Of a stretch of 64,000 nt of DNA, positions 27,579 through 36,846 are shown one piece after another (the first letter of the stretch is position 1; every line of letters starts with the position of its first letter). The notes under the pieces are model-generated. The model did not search any database. It saw only the letters and a program-made list of their open reading frames with translations, and was not told the DNA's origin. This DNA comes from Advenella mimigardefordensis DPN7. GTDB taxonomy: Bacteria; Pseudomonadota; Gammaproteobacteria; Burkholderiales; Burkholderiaceae_B. The position numbers and the translations under genes were made by a program. The stretch spans positions 3,782,001-3,846,000 of the forward strand of contig NZ_CP003915.1 in assembly GCF_000521505.1 (NCBI RefSeq). Reading direction: 5' to 3'.

Positions 27579-30500
27579 ATGATAAAAACCATCACCTCCC
27601 TAATTCGCCTACTCGCCAATAGCCTCAATAGCATTTTGTCTTGGCTGGAAAGCAAAGACAGATCCACCAGGGCCCAATCGATATTTGTGGACCTAGCCCC
27701 AACTGATGAGGCAGACAAGGCTGGCGTGTATTCCAAAGCGATTCTGTTTGCGACTAACAATACGAAGGTTTCCAATATTGCTCTAACTGGTCCATATGGT
27801 TCAGGGAAAAGCAGCATCATCCAGACCTTTTTAAAGAAGTACCGTCGGCCTGCGCTTCACATCTCTCTCGCTGCGTTCGTTCCAGAGGCTGATTCGGAAG
27901 GCAAGAAGGTGAGCCGTCAAGAAATTGAGAGAAGTATTCTTCAGCAGATGTTGTATGGTGCTGACGCAAACAAGCTCCCGCTGTCACGGTTCAAGAGAAT
28001 TCAGTCGCCTAGTGTTTTGTCGATCTTTAAGTCTCTTTATATAACACTTGGAATTTTAGCGCTTTGGTATGTGTTTAATCGGCGAGAAGATATCATTAGC
28101 GGCACCTTCTTTGTTCCCCTTGACCTCAGCAATGCATTCAGCCTAGGGATATGCGCGTTTGCAGTAATTTTCCTATGGGTGACACTGCATCACTTTTACG
28201 TTGCCAGCTTCGGTCTGTCACTCAAGAGTATCTCGTTGAAGGACGTTGAAATAAGGCCCGCACATGACGATCAGACATCAATACTGAATCGCCATCTAGA
28301 CGAAATACTCTACTTCTTCCAATCTACCGATTACGATCTCGTAATCATCGAGGATCTGGATCGATTCAATGACGCCGAGATTTTTGTCACGCTGCGCGAA
28401 ATTAATTGCCTTATAAACGAGAATGCCGGCGTGAATCGGACTATCAGGTTCCTCTACGCCTTGCGCGATGACATGTTTACAAATACCGACCGAACCAAGT
28501 TTTTCGAATTTATTGTTCCCGTGATACCGATCATCAATACGTCAAATTCCATAGACATGGTATTGAAGCAAGGGAGAAGGCTTGCGCTTGATGAACGTCT
28601 CGATAGACAGTTTCTGAGAGAGGTCTCACGCTACCTAAATGATTTGAGATTGATCCAGAACATCTTTAACGAATACGCCATTTATGTAGCCAATTTGGAA
28701 ACAGATGGAGATAACCTGCTTGACGCCAACAAACTTCTCGCGATCCTAATCTATAAAAACGTCTATCCAAGGGACTTTGAGCAGTTGCACCGGGGAGTGG
28801 GTAATCTCGCTGAAATATTAAATCGCCAAGACGAACTCATTAGGGATGGCGAAGCCAGATATAGGACCGAGATTGATGAGCTAGAAAAACAACTTGAAGT
28901 AGCTGAGCGACAAACTCCTTCAGACCTAGTGGAGTTGCGACAAATTTACGCTATGGCTTTGATTGAGAAGCTTCCAGACAATGCTATCGGCGTCAGGCTT
29001 GATCATCATGGGACATGGATTGTGCTTCCTCAACTCGCCAGTCACGATGCATTCGAACAGCTGATTGGGGCAACGCGCATACTCTACCGCAATGCCAATA
29101 ATAACCAAAATTGGGTAGATGTTTCCAACTTGCAGGCCGAAGTGGACTCTCAAAAATCCTACCAGCAACGCAAGGGGGAGATCGTAAGTAAAGGTGATGA
29201 TAATAAGAACAAGTTGCTACGCCAAATACACGATCTAAGATTAAGGATCCCAACGCTTCGCATGACTAAGCTCGATGAGCTTTTGCGTTTAAATGCCGAC
29301 CACATAGATGGGCTTTTCAAAGACTTCGAAGAAAACGGAGAGCTCGCCCGCTTTTTGATCTTAGAAGGTCATCTCGACGATACCTACTACCAATACACTT
29401 CACTCTTTCACTCGGGCCGTTTATCGTCGAATGACAACCGGTTTCTGATCCAAATACGGGCATTCGTCACTCCTGAGCCGAATTTTCCACTCGATAATCC
29501 CAAAGAAGTCATCGCAGCGATGAGAGACGAGGACTTCCAACAGGGCTATGTCTTGAACGTTAAGCTCGTCGACAACCTTTTGGCTGATCCGAGTCTTTAT
29601 CATTTTCACTTACAAAAATTTTTCGAGCTTCTCTCATCTGAGTTCGCGCGTTGCGAAGACTTTTTCAGTTCTTATTACACCAGTGGCCTAGACATTGCAG
29701 GACTTCTTCTGAGATTTGCCAACACCTGGAAAAACCTCGTACCAGCTGCCATTGCCAGCCCCAACAATATCTCTCACATTACCCAGTTGATCGCTCATCT
29801 ACCGGAAAGCTCTCTAACAACGCTCGCAAGACACTTTGACGAACTATCAGATTTTACTGCTGAGAACCTCCCAGCAATTCTGCTGCAATCGCCCGAACTA
29901 ACTCCGGGACGCCTTAAATGCCTCGACTTTGAGGTCAAAGATCTAGCCGCAATTAAAGAGCACTCCGAAATTGTCCGCTTCATGTTCGAGGAGGGGCTAT
30001 ACGAACTTACGATAACGAATCTGGAACATGTCTACCAAGAGATTTTAGGAGAGAGCGATCTCAAATCAATGCGCACGAGAAATTTCACTACCCTCCGTGC
30101 AATGAATAACCCAATCTTGATGAAGAGGTTGGAACGTGATTTCAGTCTGTACTTGCGCGATATTCTTTTAGCACTGCAAGAAAACTCCGGGGAAGATATT
30201 CCCGCTATCCTAGCTATTCTTAGCCACGAGACACTTGATCAAGATGATCTTTGGATGTTTCTTGAGAGGCAGACAACCCGACTACAGACTTTAGAAGGTG
30301 TGCCTGAGAAATTGCACGCCACACTTTTCCAACTAAATTCGATTGAGGCAACCTGGATAAATTGTCTCGCTTTCATAGAATCTGGCGGGTTTGAGGAAGA
30401 TAGCCTAATTGGGTATCTTGATCTAGACTCAGTCCGTGCAGCCATCCTGCAAAATTCCATACCAAGCGACTCGGACTCACTGAAACTGCATCAGTTCCTT

Positions 30501-31196
30501 CTCAATGCCGGTTCGCTGTCTGATGCCGCCTACAAAGACTATGCCCATGCTCTGCCGAGCCGGTTCCAAAAGTTGCCCTTAGAGCTCGAACTAAGCAAGC
30601 TTCAAATCCTTGTATCCGAAGAAAAAATTACTTTTAGCAAGGAAAATCTTGATGCACTCACTGAAAACAAAGATTTACAGGTACTGTTCGTCGCCACTAA
30701 TATCGACAAATATTTGAGCGCCCCCAACTCCTTTGCACTCGATGACGATTTCCGAGAAGAGCTTTTACGATCTAATATTGAGAATGCAGAAAAGCTCCGG
30801 GTAATTGCATTAATGGACCTCGAGGCGCTAGCAGACTTACCAGAGCGCTCAGCACTTATTGGCCCGATTATTAACAGTGCGGACGCCAACATACCTAAAA
30901 TAGGCGGTAGAAGTGTGCAATCTTTAGTAATAAACTCTAGGCCAACCGCAACACAGATTTCACTTTTTAATAAATATCATTCGTTTATGTCAGATGACGA
31001 AGTGCGCCATGTCCTAACTAATCTACCCCAACCATTTTCCGAAATTAAAACGGGATATACCACGCCAAGACTGACGAATACCCCAGAGAATCGAGATTTG
31101 GTTCAATGGCTTGATTCGAGAAATATTATATCGTCATGGAGCGACGATCGTTTATTTACTGACGAAATAAGAGTAAATTTGTATAGAAATGGATAA
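27579..31196 (+). CDS. YobI/KAP-type membrane P-loop NTPase
   Basis: 1205 residues. Walker A GPYGSGKSS is at about residues 71-79 and Walker B LVIIEDLDRF at about 254-263. Between them sit two membrane spans (SLYITLGILALWYVF and ICAFAVIFLWVTL, about residues 150-215), the insertion typical of KAP/YobI NTPases, which puts the ATPase domain at the inner face of the membrane. After the NTPase domain come about 850 residues of mostly helical, leucine-rich repeats-like sequence without known motifs, plausibly the sensor. The family includes PifA-related phage-exclusion proteins, so an anti-phage role is likely but inferred. Low GC and rare codons mark it as foreign. Confidence 0.82.
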   Translation: MIKTITSLIRLLANSLNSILSWLESKDRSTRAQSIFVDLAPTDEADKAGVYSKAILFATNNTKVSNIALTGPYGSGKSSIIQTFLKKYRRPALHISLAAFVPEADSEGKKVSRQEIERSILQQMLYGADANKLPLSRFKRIQSPSVLSIFKSLYITLGILALWYVFNRREDIISGTFFVPLDLSNAFSLGICAFAVIFLWVTLHHFYVASFGLSLKSISLKDVEIRPAHDDQTSILNRHLDEILYFFQSTDYDLVIIEDLDRFNDAEIFVTLREINCLINENAGVNRTIRFLYALRDDMFTNTDRTKFFEFIVPVIPIINTSNSIDMVLKQGRRLALDERLDRQFLREVSRYLNDLRLIQNIFNEYAIYVANLETDGDNLLDANKLLAILIYKNVYPRDFEQLHRGVGNLAEILNRQDELIRDGEARYRTEIDELEKQLEVAERQTPSDLVELRQIYAMALIEKLPDNAIGVRLDHHGTWIVLPQLASHDAFEQLIGATRILYRNANNNQNWVDVSNLQAEVDSQKSYQQRKGEIVSKGDDNKNKLLRQIHDLRLRIPTLRMTKLDELLRLNADHIDGLFKDFEENGELARFLILEGHLDDTYYQYTSLFHSGRLSSNDNRFLIQIRAFVTPEPNFPLDNPKEVIAAMRDEDFQQGYVLNVKLVDNLLADPSLYHFHLQKFFELLSSEFARCEDFFSSYYTSGLDIAGLLLRFANTWKNLVPAAIASPNNISHITQLIAHLPESSLTTLARHFDELSDFTAENLPAILLQSPELTPGRLKCLDFEVKDLAAIKEHSEIVRFMFEEGLYELTITNLEHVYQEILGESDLKSMRTRNFTTLRAMNNPILMKRLERDFSLYLRDILLALQENSGEDIPAILAILSHETLDQDDLWMFLERQTTRLQTLEGVPEKLHATLFQLNSIEATWINCLAFIESGGFEEDSLIGYLDLDSVRAAILQNSIPSDSDSLKLHQFLLNAGSLSDAAYKDYAHALPSRFQKLPLELELSKLQILVSEEKITFSKENLDALTENKDLQVLFVATNIDKYLSAPNSFALDDDFREELLRSNIENAEKLRVIALMDLEALADLPERSALIGPIINSADANIPKIGGRSVQSLVINSRPTATQISLFNKYHSFMSDDEVRHVLTNLPQPFSEIKTGYTTPRLTNTPENRDLVQWLDSRNIISSWSDDRLFTDEIRVNLYRNG

Positions 31197-31864
31197 ACCG
31201 CTTCCTAACTTAACACTTTCTCGACGTATGCGATGATATTCCTAAAATGGCCACACACCGAACGACCCGTTTTGGTCATAACTGTTGTTCTGTGCTAGCG
31301 ATTGATCTGGTGTACTGTACCAAAATCGTAGTACAGTACACATCAATATGTAGACACGTATCTTGATGCAATCTCACTGAAAAATCTAGACGGTATTGAG
31401 CGGGCACCTACATTCATAGTGCGTCCCTGCCGGCCAAATTACCAGATTCGCACTATACGCTGTTGGATCACAGCTCCGAAAACACTAACCACTGCACACC
31501 GACAGAATTTATTCGATTTATAAAATAAAAGGTAAGCGTCCGGTGATCCCACATTGCGCGGCCTTATTAAAAATGCCAGGATAGTGTCCACGTAAAATTT
31601 GTTATGCGCGCCCCTGGACATGAATATCTTTCTGAGACTGTAGTCCTCGCTCGACTACCAAATCAGGCAATGCTACGATAGTATCTGCTAGGGATTTCGG
31701 TATTACTTCTGTTAAGCGTTTTTCTTCGCAAAACAAGTTTAATGAATACTGCTTGCTCCGTCTGCAGAATACATAACCGTACAAATGATTCGAATGGTCC
31801 GATGCTGCCCCGACTCAATCATTGACGATAAAACGACCCACGATACTTTTTGATGGAGGCAAAG
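31197..31864. other. Gene-free stretch with large dyad
   Basis: 668 bases without a credible gene. A perfect 11-bp inverted repeat GTGTACTGTAC (31310-31320) / GTACAGTACAC (31331-31341) with a 10-base loop lies 110 bases after the NTPase stop; ATTGAT/ATCAAT extends it past a bulge. It could terminate the NTPase transcript, although there is no T run, or be one of the GTAC-type dyads that recur in the islands. Minus-strand frames of about 60 codons here look random. Confidence 0.5.
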
Positions 31865-32406
31865 ATGAAATTACAAAAGGAATTTCCGATCACTTGGATT
31901 CGAGTGATTCCTGAGATCAAGAAATATGGCCCTATTTTTTTCTAATTGGACTGATAGTAGGTATAACTCTAGTGCTGGAACATCGATATTTTGGCGTAGG
32001 GCAGTTGAGCTCTGCTCTGATTGGTGAACAAATTTCATTCCATACATTAACTGTGATGTCAATATTCTTAACGCTGTGCAAAGGACTGAGTTGGGGGTTA
32101 TCTTCATATCCACACACACAACGCGTTAAATCCTTGATAGACATTTCCGTTGAATACATCTCTCCCAAAGCTGTGGCACTCGGCTTGATCGCGGGCTTCA
32201 TCATAATCGGACTCGCGATTTCAGCGATTATCGTCGGTGATTACGTCCACGCGACCAAATTTGTCAGTGCCGCTGTTTTTTTCTTAGCACTAGCCGAGGT
32301 TGCTGCCAACCCGCTGCAATCACGAGACGCTTCTAAGTGCTATCCCACGGCAATGGGCATGGTCATTATTACCCCAACAATGTACTTAATCGGCCCCCTT
32401 CTTTAG
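31865..32406 (+). CDS. Small membrane protein split by a -1 frame change at a T7 run
   Basis: ATG 31865 has a good GGAGG site and reads MKLQKEFPITWIRVIPEIKK ... GPIFF, then stops at TAA 31943. The -1 frame continues smoothly from the same point (LIGLIVGITLVLEHRYF) to the stop at 32404 through 144 further residues with four hydrophobic spans (TLTVMSIFLTLC, ALGLIAGFIIIGLAISAIIV, SAAVFFLALAEVA, MVIITPTMYLIGPLL). The junction is T TTT TTC TAA (31936-31945), a slippery heptamer with an adjacent stop. So this is either programmed -1 frameshifting, a one-base deletion, or a sequencing error in the T run. Function unknown; it follows the YobI-like gene and may be its partner. Confidence 0.6.
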
Positions 32407-32961
32407 ATAAATCAACCAGAGGCTCTTGCTGCGTAATCCTGTTACTTCCTCAGTTGCATAAAATACGGATTGAGCAATAACCAGAGTGCAAGCGTGACAT
32501 TAGCTCACTCCACAATCATGGGGTTCAAACAGCTCCAGGGAGTAGCCATACATGATCATTTCTGCGCGAAATCTTTGCCTGTTTCTCACACAACAGCGCA
32601 AAACAGTATTGCATCATGTAAAATAACGTGACTTTATGTAGAAAAGAAAGCATCTCCGAGAAGGTTAGTGCTCGAGACAGAAACAATGAAAACGACATCC
32701 AAGTTCAAGCGTAGGTTGTTAACGCAGAGCAGACGTTGATTGCACAAGTGCGTCGGTAGGCTTAAACCAAGAGCTTCACTAGGTATATCTGTGGCGTACT
32801 CAAAATTCGGCAAACGATGAAATTTTTGGCGGACAAAGCTAGTGTAGATAAGGCAGTCACCAGATTCAGTTATCTTTCGCCTCACCAGAATGACCGATTA
32901 TCAATCGTAACTATTCTGCCAAACTGCAGAAAACTGTTTATATACCTAAAGGTAACCCTTC
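32407..32961. other. Stretch between the small membrane protein and the AAA ATPase
   Basis: 555 bases with no clear gene. Bases 32556-32640 are a diverged copy of 26795-26880. The AT-rich region 32895-32960 ends in an AAAGG ribosome binding site for the ATPase and holds its likely promoter. Confidence 0.45.
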
Positions 32962-34273
32962 GTGAAAATACTTCGCTTTAAGGCTTCGAAAGTACATGGA
33001 CAATATAATTTCGACTTAAATTTCTTTTCTGGTATAACGTTCTTGATTGGCATTAACGGAAGCGGAAAAACAACCGCACTTCGATTAATGCAAGCGGCAC
33101 TCACAATTGATTTATCAACACTAACTTCAATTAAATTTCAGAAACTGACAATTGACGTCCTCCATCAAGACAAATTATTTAATCTTGAGATAATAAACGC
33201 AGGTTCAAATTTAATATTTATACTAAACGGCGAAGAATCTAGCGTTAAAATTCCATTTTCCGGAAACGACGACCGAAACAGCATTCTTAAATCTGAGCGC
33301 TTGGATAGTTTTTTTGGAAGAGCAGCGTATTCATCTACTCAATGATCAAGAAAAAGGATTCGGCCAGTTCATTAAGGGTCAGCGCCCATTGTTTCTTGGA
33401 TTGGAGCGGCGCACAGGTCGATATGATGATGAGCCTTATTATTACGAAGAAGATTTGGCAGGGCGCACTTATTTAAGGCCGTCGAAAAGGCTCCAACGAG
33501 AGTCGTTGGATGGTTTGGATAGTTGCCAAAGACTTATAGAGCGAGCCTATCGAAATTTCCGTAGGATGAGCGACACCACAACCAGTCGTCTCATAAATGT
33601 AATTGTAGACTCTATGTTTGATTATGTTGAACTTGACTCTACCGACTGGCCGTCTACAGCAGAAAAATCACGAGAATTTCAAAAGATCCTCGAACGGCGT
33701 ACCGAGATTGAGAGATTCGCAACTGACTTGGGTGGCAGTCGCCTAGCGTCACAACAAATCAACAATTTCTTTTCCAAAATCTCTGGCGGTTTAAACACTG
33801 AAACCGAAGCCAATCAAGAACTCATTGAATGGTTACTGAATAAAGCACAAATACAAAGAATTCATAAGTTGCTAGCCGAAATGGACAGGCAAAACAAACG
33901 GACAGAACGTTTATATGCGCCAATTCAAGAATTCGTCGAAATTCTTAATAAATTCTTCAGAGACTCTAAAAAAACGGCCTCGGTCGACTCTCTTGGGCGA
34001 CTTAATATTACTCAAGGTGGCTCACCAATACAGCTTTCCTCAATGTCATCCGGTGAAAAACAACTTCTCATACTACTAGCCCACGGAAGATTCGCCCGAA
34101 ATCAACATGGCGTGGTTATCGTTGACGAACCTGAGGTTTCTCTTCACCTTCGGTGGCAAGAAATGTTGATTGATAGCATTTCTCCGGAGGATAGTGAGAA
34201 TCAATTTATTTTCGCTACACACTCCCCTGAAATAGTCGGTTTCCGTAAGAATAATTGCGTGCAGGTAGGATAA
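32962..34273 (+). pseudogene. AAA/ABC-type ATPase (OLD-like), single frameshift at a T7 run
   Basis: Two frames give one protein of about 437 residues. Frame one (32962-33315) reads MKILRFKASKVHGQYNF and the P-loop GINGSGKTTALRL. After T7 at 33309-33315 the protein continues one frame on (LEEQRIHLLNDQEKGFG) to the stop at 34271. The second part carries the ABC-like signature SSMSSGEKQLLILL, Walker B VVIVDEPEVSLHL and the switch His in FATHSPEIV. Read with one T fewer, the gene is intact. Partner: the DUF4435 gene starts one base after the stop. Such pairs resemble split OLD/Gabija-type defence modules. It is typed as pseudogene because the given sequence cannot make the whole protein by plain reading, but a T-run error is quite possible. 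Confidence 0.7.
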
Positions 34274-34274
34274 T

Positions 34275-35162
34275 ATGTTAGAGAGAACTGACGCAGCCAA
34301 ATATGCAATGACGGTATTCCATGAAAACTTCAACGATTTCGACATATACATCGAAGACACTGCACCTGGATATCAAAAAATATTTGCATCGCTTCTTAAT
34401 CGTGCCATGGGTGATAATGTAACGATCGAACGAGTCTTTCCCCTCGGAAGCCGGAATAGAGTCATAGAAATGGCATCACGCGAACCCATTGGCGAAATAG
34501 CAAAGCGACCATCCGTATACTTAGTTGATGGCGATTTATATCTCTTAGCTGGAGAGATTCAGAATTTACCAAACAATGTGGTTGTACTACCTCGTTATTG
34601 CGTAGAAAATTTTCTAATTGAAGAAAATGCTCTAGCCTTAATCATGGATGACGAAGTTCCTGCCGAGACTATCGAAAAATTACGGCGTCAGTTCGACTAC
34701 CATGGCTGGTTAACGCGCGCCGAGACACCATTGCGAGAACTTTTTATTGTTTTTGCAATTGCTCATAAGTTGCGATCTGGGATACAAACCGTATGCCGAG
34801 GTTATTCTAGCATTTGCGCTGATGCGACTGGCGAAATAGATCAAGGCAAAGTTCGCGCTATCTGCACAGAAATCACCGATCAACTAACAGCCCAATTTGG
34901 GCCCGACAACGTTGCACGGGCGCACGTCGAAATAGAGAACTCCATCAATAAATCAAAATGCTTTGTCTCTACCTATGTATCAGCCAAAGATTTTTCTCTC
35001 CCACTTTTAATTGCACGTATGCGAAGCGTTACAAGATCGAAAGCCCCGAATGTGAACTTGAAGATGCGCTTTTCACGCATATGTAATACAGATCCATTAC
35101 GGGAAGTAGTAGACGCAATAAACAAGATCGTTAATCCGCCACACCAGGAATTTAATACGTGA
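34275..35162 (+). CDS. DUF4435 protein (TOPRIM-like), partner of the AAA ATPase
   Basis: 295 residues. The DUF4435 pattern is visible: an early acidic motif in IYIEDTAPGYQ (about residue 24), the DxD motif in YLVDGDLYLL (about 80), and LPRYCVENFLIEENAL (about 107). These acidic residues lie where a TOPRIM-type metal site is expected, so a nuclease role is plausible. ATG 34275 begins one base after the ATPase stop, so the two are translated together. In the family, DUF4435 genes very often follow AAA ATPase genes in defence islands. Confidence 0.75.
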   Translation: MLERTDAAKYAMTVFHENFNDFDIYIEDTAPGYQKIFASLLNRAMGDNVTIERVFPLGSRNRVIEMASREPIGEIAKRPSVYLVDGDLYLLAGEIQNLPNNVVVLPRYCVENFLIEENALALIMDDEVPAETIEKLRRQFDYHGWLTRAETPLRELFIVFAIAHKLRSGIQTVCRGYSSICADATGEIDQGKVRAICTEITDQLTAQFGPDNVARAHVEIENSINKSKCFVSTYVSAKDFSLPLLIARMRSVTRSKAPNVNLKMRFSRICNTDPLREVVDAINKIVNPPHQEFNT

Positions 35163-35632
35163 AGAAAAATTATTACTTGAGTCCGGTACTGTATCGAAAT
35201 TTCGGCACAGCACTATGACCAGTTTTCATCACTTCTGCCAAAATAATCGAACCTGCTCATTTAAAACTAGTTTTACCCATTTCAATCCCCACTACAACTC
35301 ATCCTATTCCTCTAAAGTGCGACACCGCTAAATCAAATAAGCCAAATCGTGTCAGGTCAATCCCGATCTGGCAACAACCTTTCACACTGGCGACATAGTC
35401 CTCTCAATGACAACTTGCAACCCAGAGCAGTCTTTCAGACGAGTTCTACAAAGTGACTAGCGGGTGGGTAGGCTATAATGTATCTTACAAGCACATACGC
35501 AGTCGACGTCCCATCTAGATGGTGAATAATGCAGGAGCGTCGAATTGCGACCGGCTCTGCCCGTCGAAAACTAAACCGGCACAGCGACACCCATGCTTAT
35601 TCTGAAGATTTCATACGATTAAGACTCAAAAC
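35163..35632. other. Stretch with a diverged island-end-like segment
   Basis: 470 bases without a gene. Bases 35180-35290 look like a strongly diverged copy of the 157-base island-end sequence that precedes att copies 2 and 3, including an imperfect dyad CTGTATCGAA ... TTCGGCACAG (35189-35210), but the tRNA fragment itself is missing. It may mark an old junction between modules. Confidence 0.4.
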
Positions 35633-36547
35633 ATGGCAGTAAAGATCACGGCACACCTCGTTCAGCTTACATACGAAGCATCGCTTAGATCGTTCTGGAG
35701 AAAAGAGGCGCTTCGTAAATTTTTGCGGCAAACCCATGTCGCAGAAGGACACTTAGCGACTTGGTCACCAGACGAAAGTAAGCGCGATTTCCTCGATCGA
35801 ACATTCGCTGCGCTTCAACGGAGCGAAAAAGGCAAGGCAGTGATCGGTGAGATCGCACTTTCCCTTGCCGAACAGACTACATTTCCGGACCTTCGCAATT
35901 GGGAAGATTCTGCGGACAAAATCCAAGATGCGTCCAAAGCAGTTAGGGAACTGAAGGCACTTATCGCCCGACAAGCAGAAGAGGTTCGATCTGAACGCGA
36001 ACGTGAGACCGCGAAAGCAAAGGCACGCGAGGAGCGAGAGGAGCTTCAGCGCCAAAGAACCAGCCTCGCTGAATTGATGCAACGGCTCAACGAACTTGTG
36101 CCGCGGCAAGGGACAGCTCCAGGTGGCTACGCTTTTCAAGACTGGTTCTATGATCTTCTAAAATTCACGGAAGTTGAACATCGTAAACCATACAACACAG
36201 GCGGTAGGCAGATTGACGGCTCTCTCACGATTGACGGAACAACCTACCTCGTCGAGCTAAAGTTCACTACGACCCAAGCAGGCGGACCCGACATTGATAT
36301 ATTCCGGAGCAAAGTTGAGAGCAAGGCGGACAACACGATGGGGTTGTTTGTTTCTATGGCAGGATATTCATCGATAGCAGTCCAAGAGGCATCTGGTAAG
36401 AAAACCACATTGCTACTTCTCGACGCATCCCACATATTTCTTGTCCTCACAGGCGGCATATCCTATATTGACCTCGTTCGACGGATTCGTCGGCACGCCT
36501 CCCAAACTGGGGAGTCATTCCTTCCGGTCAATTATTTTGGTGGCTAG
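35633..36547 (+). CDS. Coiled-coil PD-(D/E)XK nuclease-like protein
   Basis: 304 residues. A helical N-terminus is followed by a charged coiled coil (about residues 95-150, with RSERERETAKAKAREEREEL) and then a restriction-endonuclease-like domain: GYAFQDWFYDLLKF, RKPYNTGGRQIDGSL (Asp) and TTYLVELKFT with the E-x-K motif (about residue 205), then a beta-rich tail. This is the Mrr/type IV restriction layout, and the family cuts foreign or modified DNA. It has no modification gene nearby. It stands alone with 470 bases upstream and 300 bases before the Avs-like gene; a shared role with that gene is possible but not shown. Confidence 0.78.
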   Translation: MAVKITAHLVQLTYEASLRSFWRKEALRKFLRQTHVAEGHLATWSPDESKRDFLDRTFAALQRSEKGKAVIGEIALSLAEQTTFPDLRNWEDSADKIQDASKAVRELKALIARQAEEVRSERERETAKAKAREEREELQRQRTSLAELMQRLNELVPRQGTAPGGYAFQDWFYDLLKFTEVEHRKPYNTGGRQIDGSLTIDGTTYLVELKFTTTQAGGPDIDIFRSKVESKADNTMGLFVSMAGYSSIAVQEASGKKTTLLLLDASHIFLVLTGGISYIDLVRRIRRHASQTGESFLPVNYFGG

Positions 36548-36846
36548 CATGACATCGAATCGTCGCCAGTCTTGCCGCTATTCAACGGTCCGATTTATTA
36601 TGCCATCGACGGATGACGGCACCCGAGCCAAACGGCCATACGATCAATGTCATTCCAAATTTGAAAACTACGTTGATAAAACATAGCAACCGCCCAATGA
36701 AACAGCATATTTGATAAAAGTCCTTACAAGAATTTATTTCGAGAATAATATGTAACATTTATCTTTAACCCTTAGAATCTCACTGTTTTACGTGTTCGTC
36801 AAACAATAGTTTAAGGCAACTTTTCTCATAAGTCGTGATCCGTACT

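Noticed and set aside
31439..31784. Two short minus-strand frames after the YobI-like gene
   Set aside because: No ribosome binding site, no known pattern and AT-rich random composition.
32962..35162. Retron (reverse transcriptase and msr-msd) next to the ATPase
   Set aside because: Some retrons carry ATPase-nuclease pairs, but no reverse transcriptase motif (YxDD) or msr-like repeat was found nearby.
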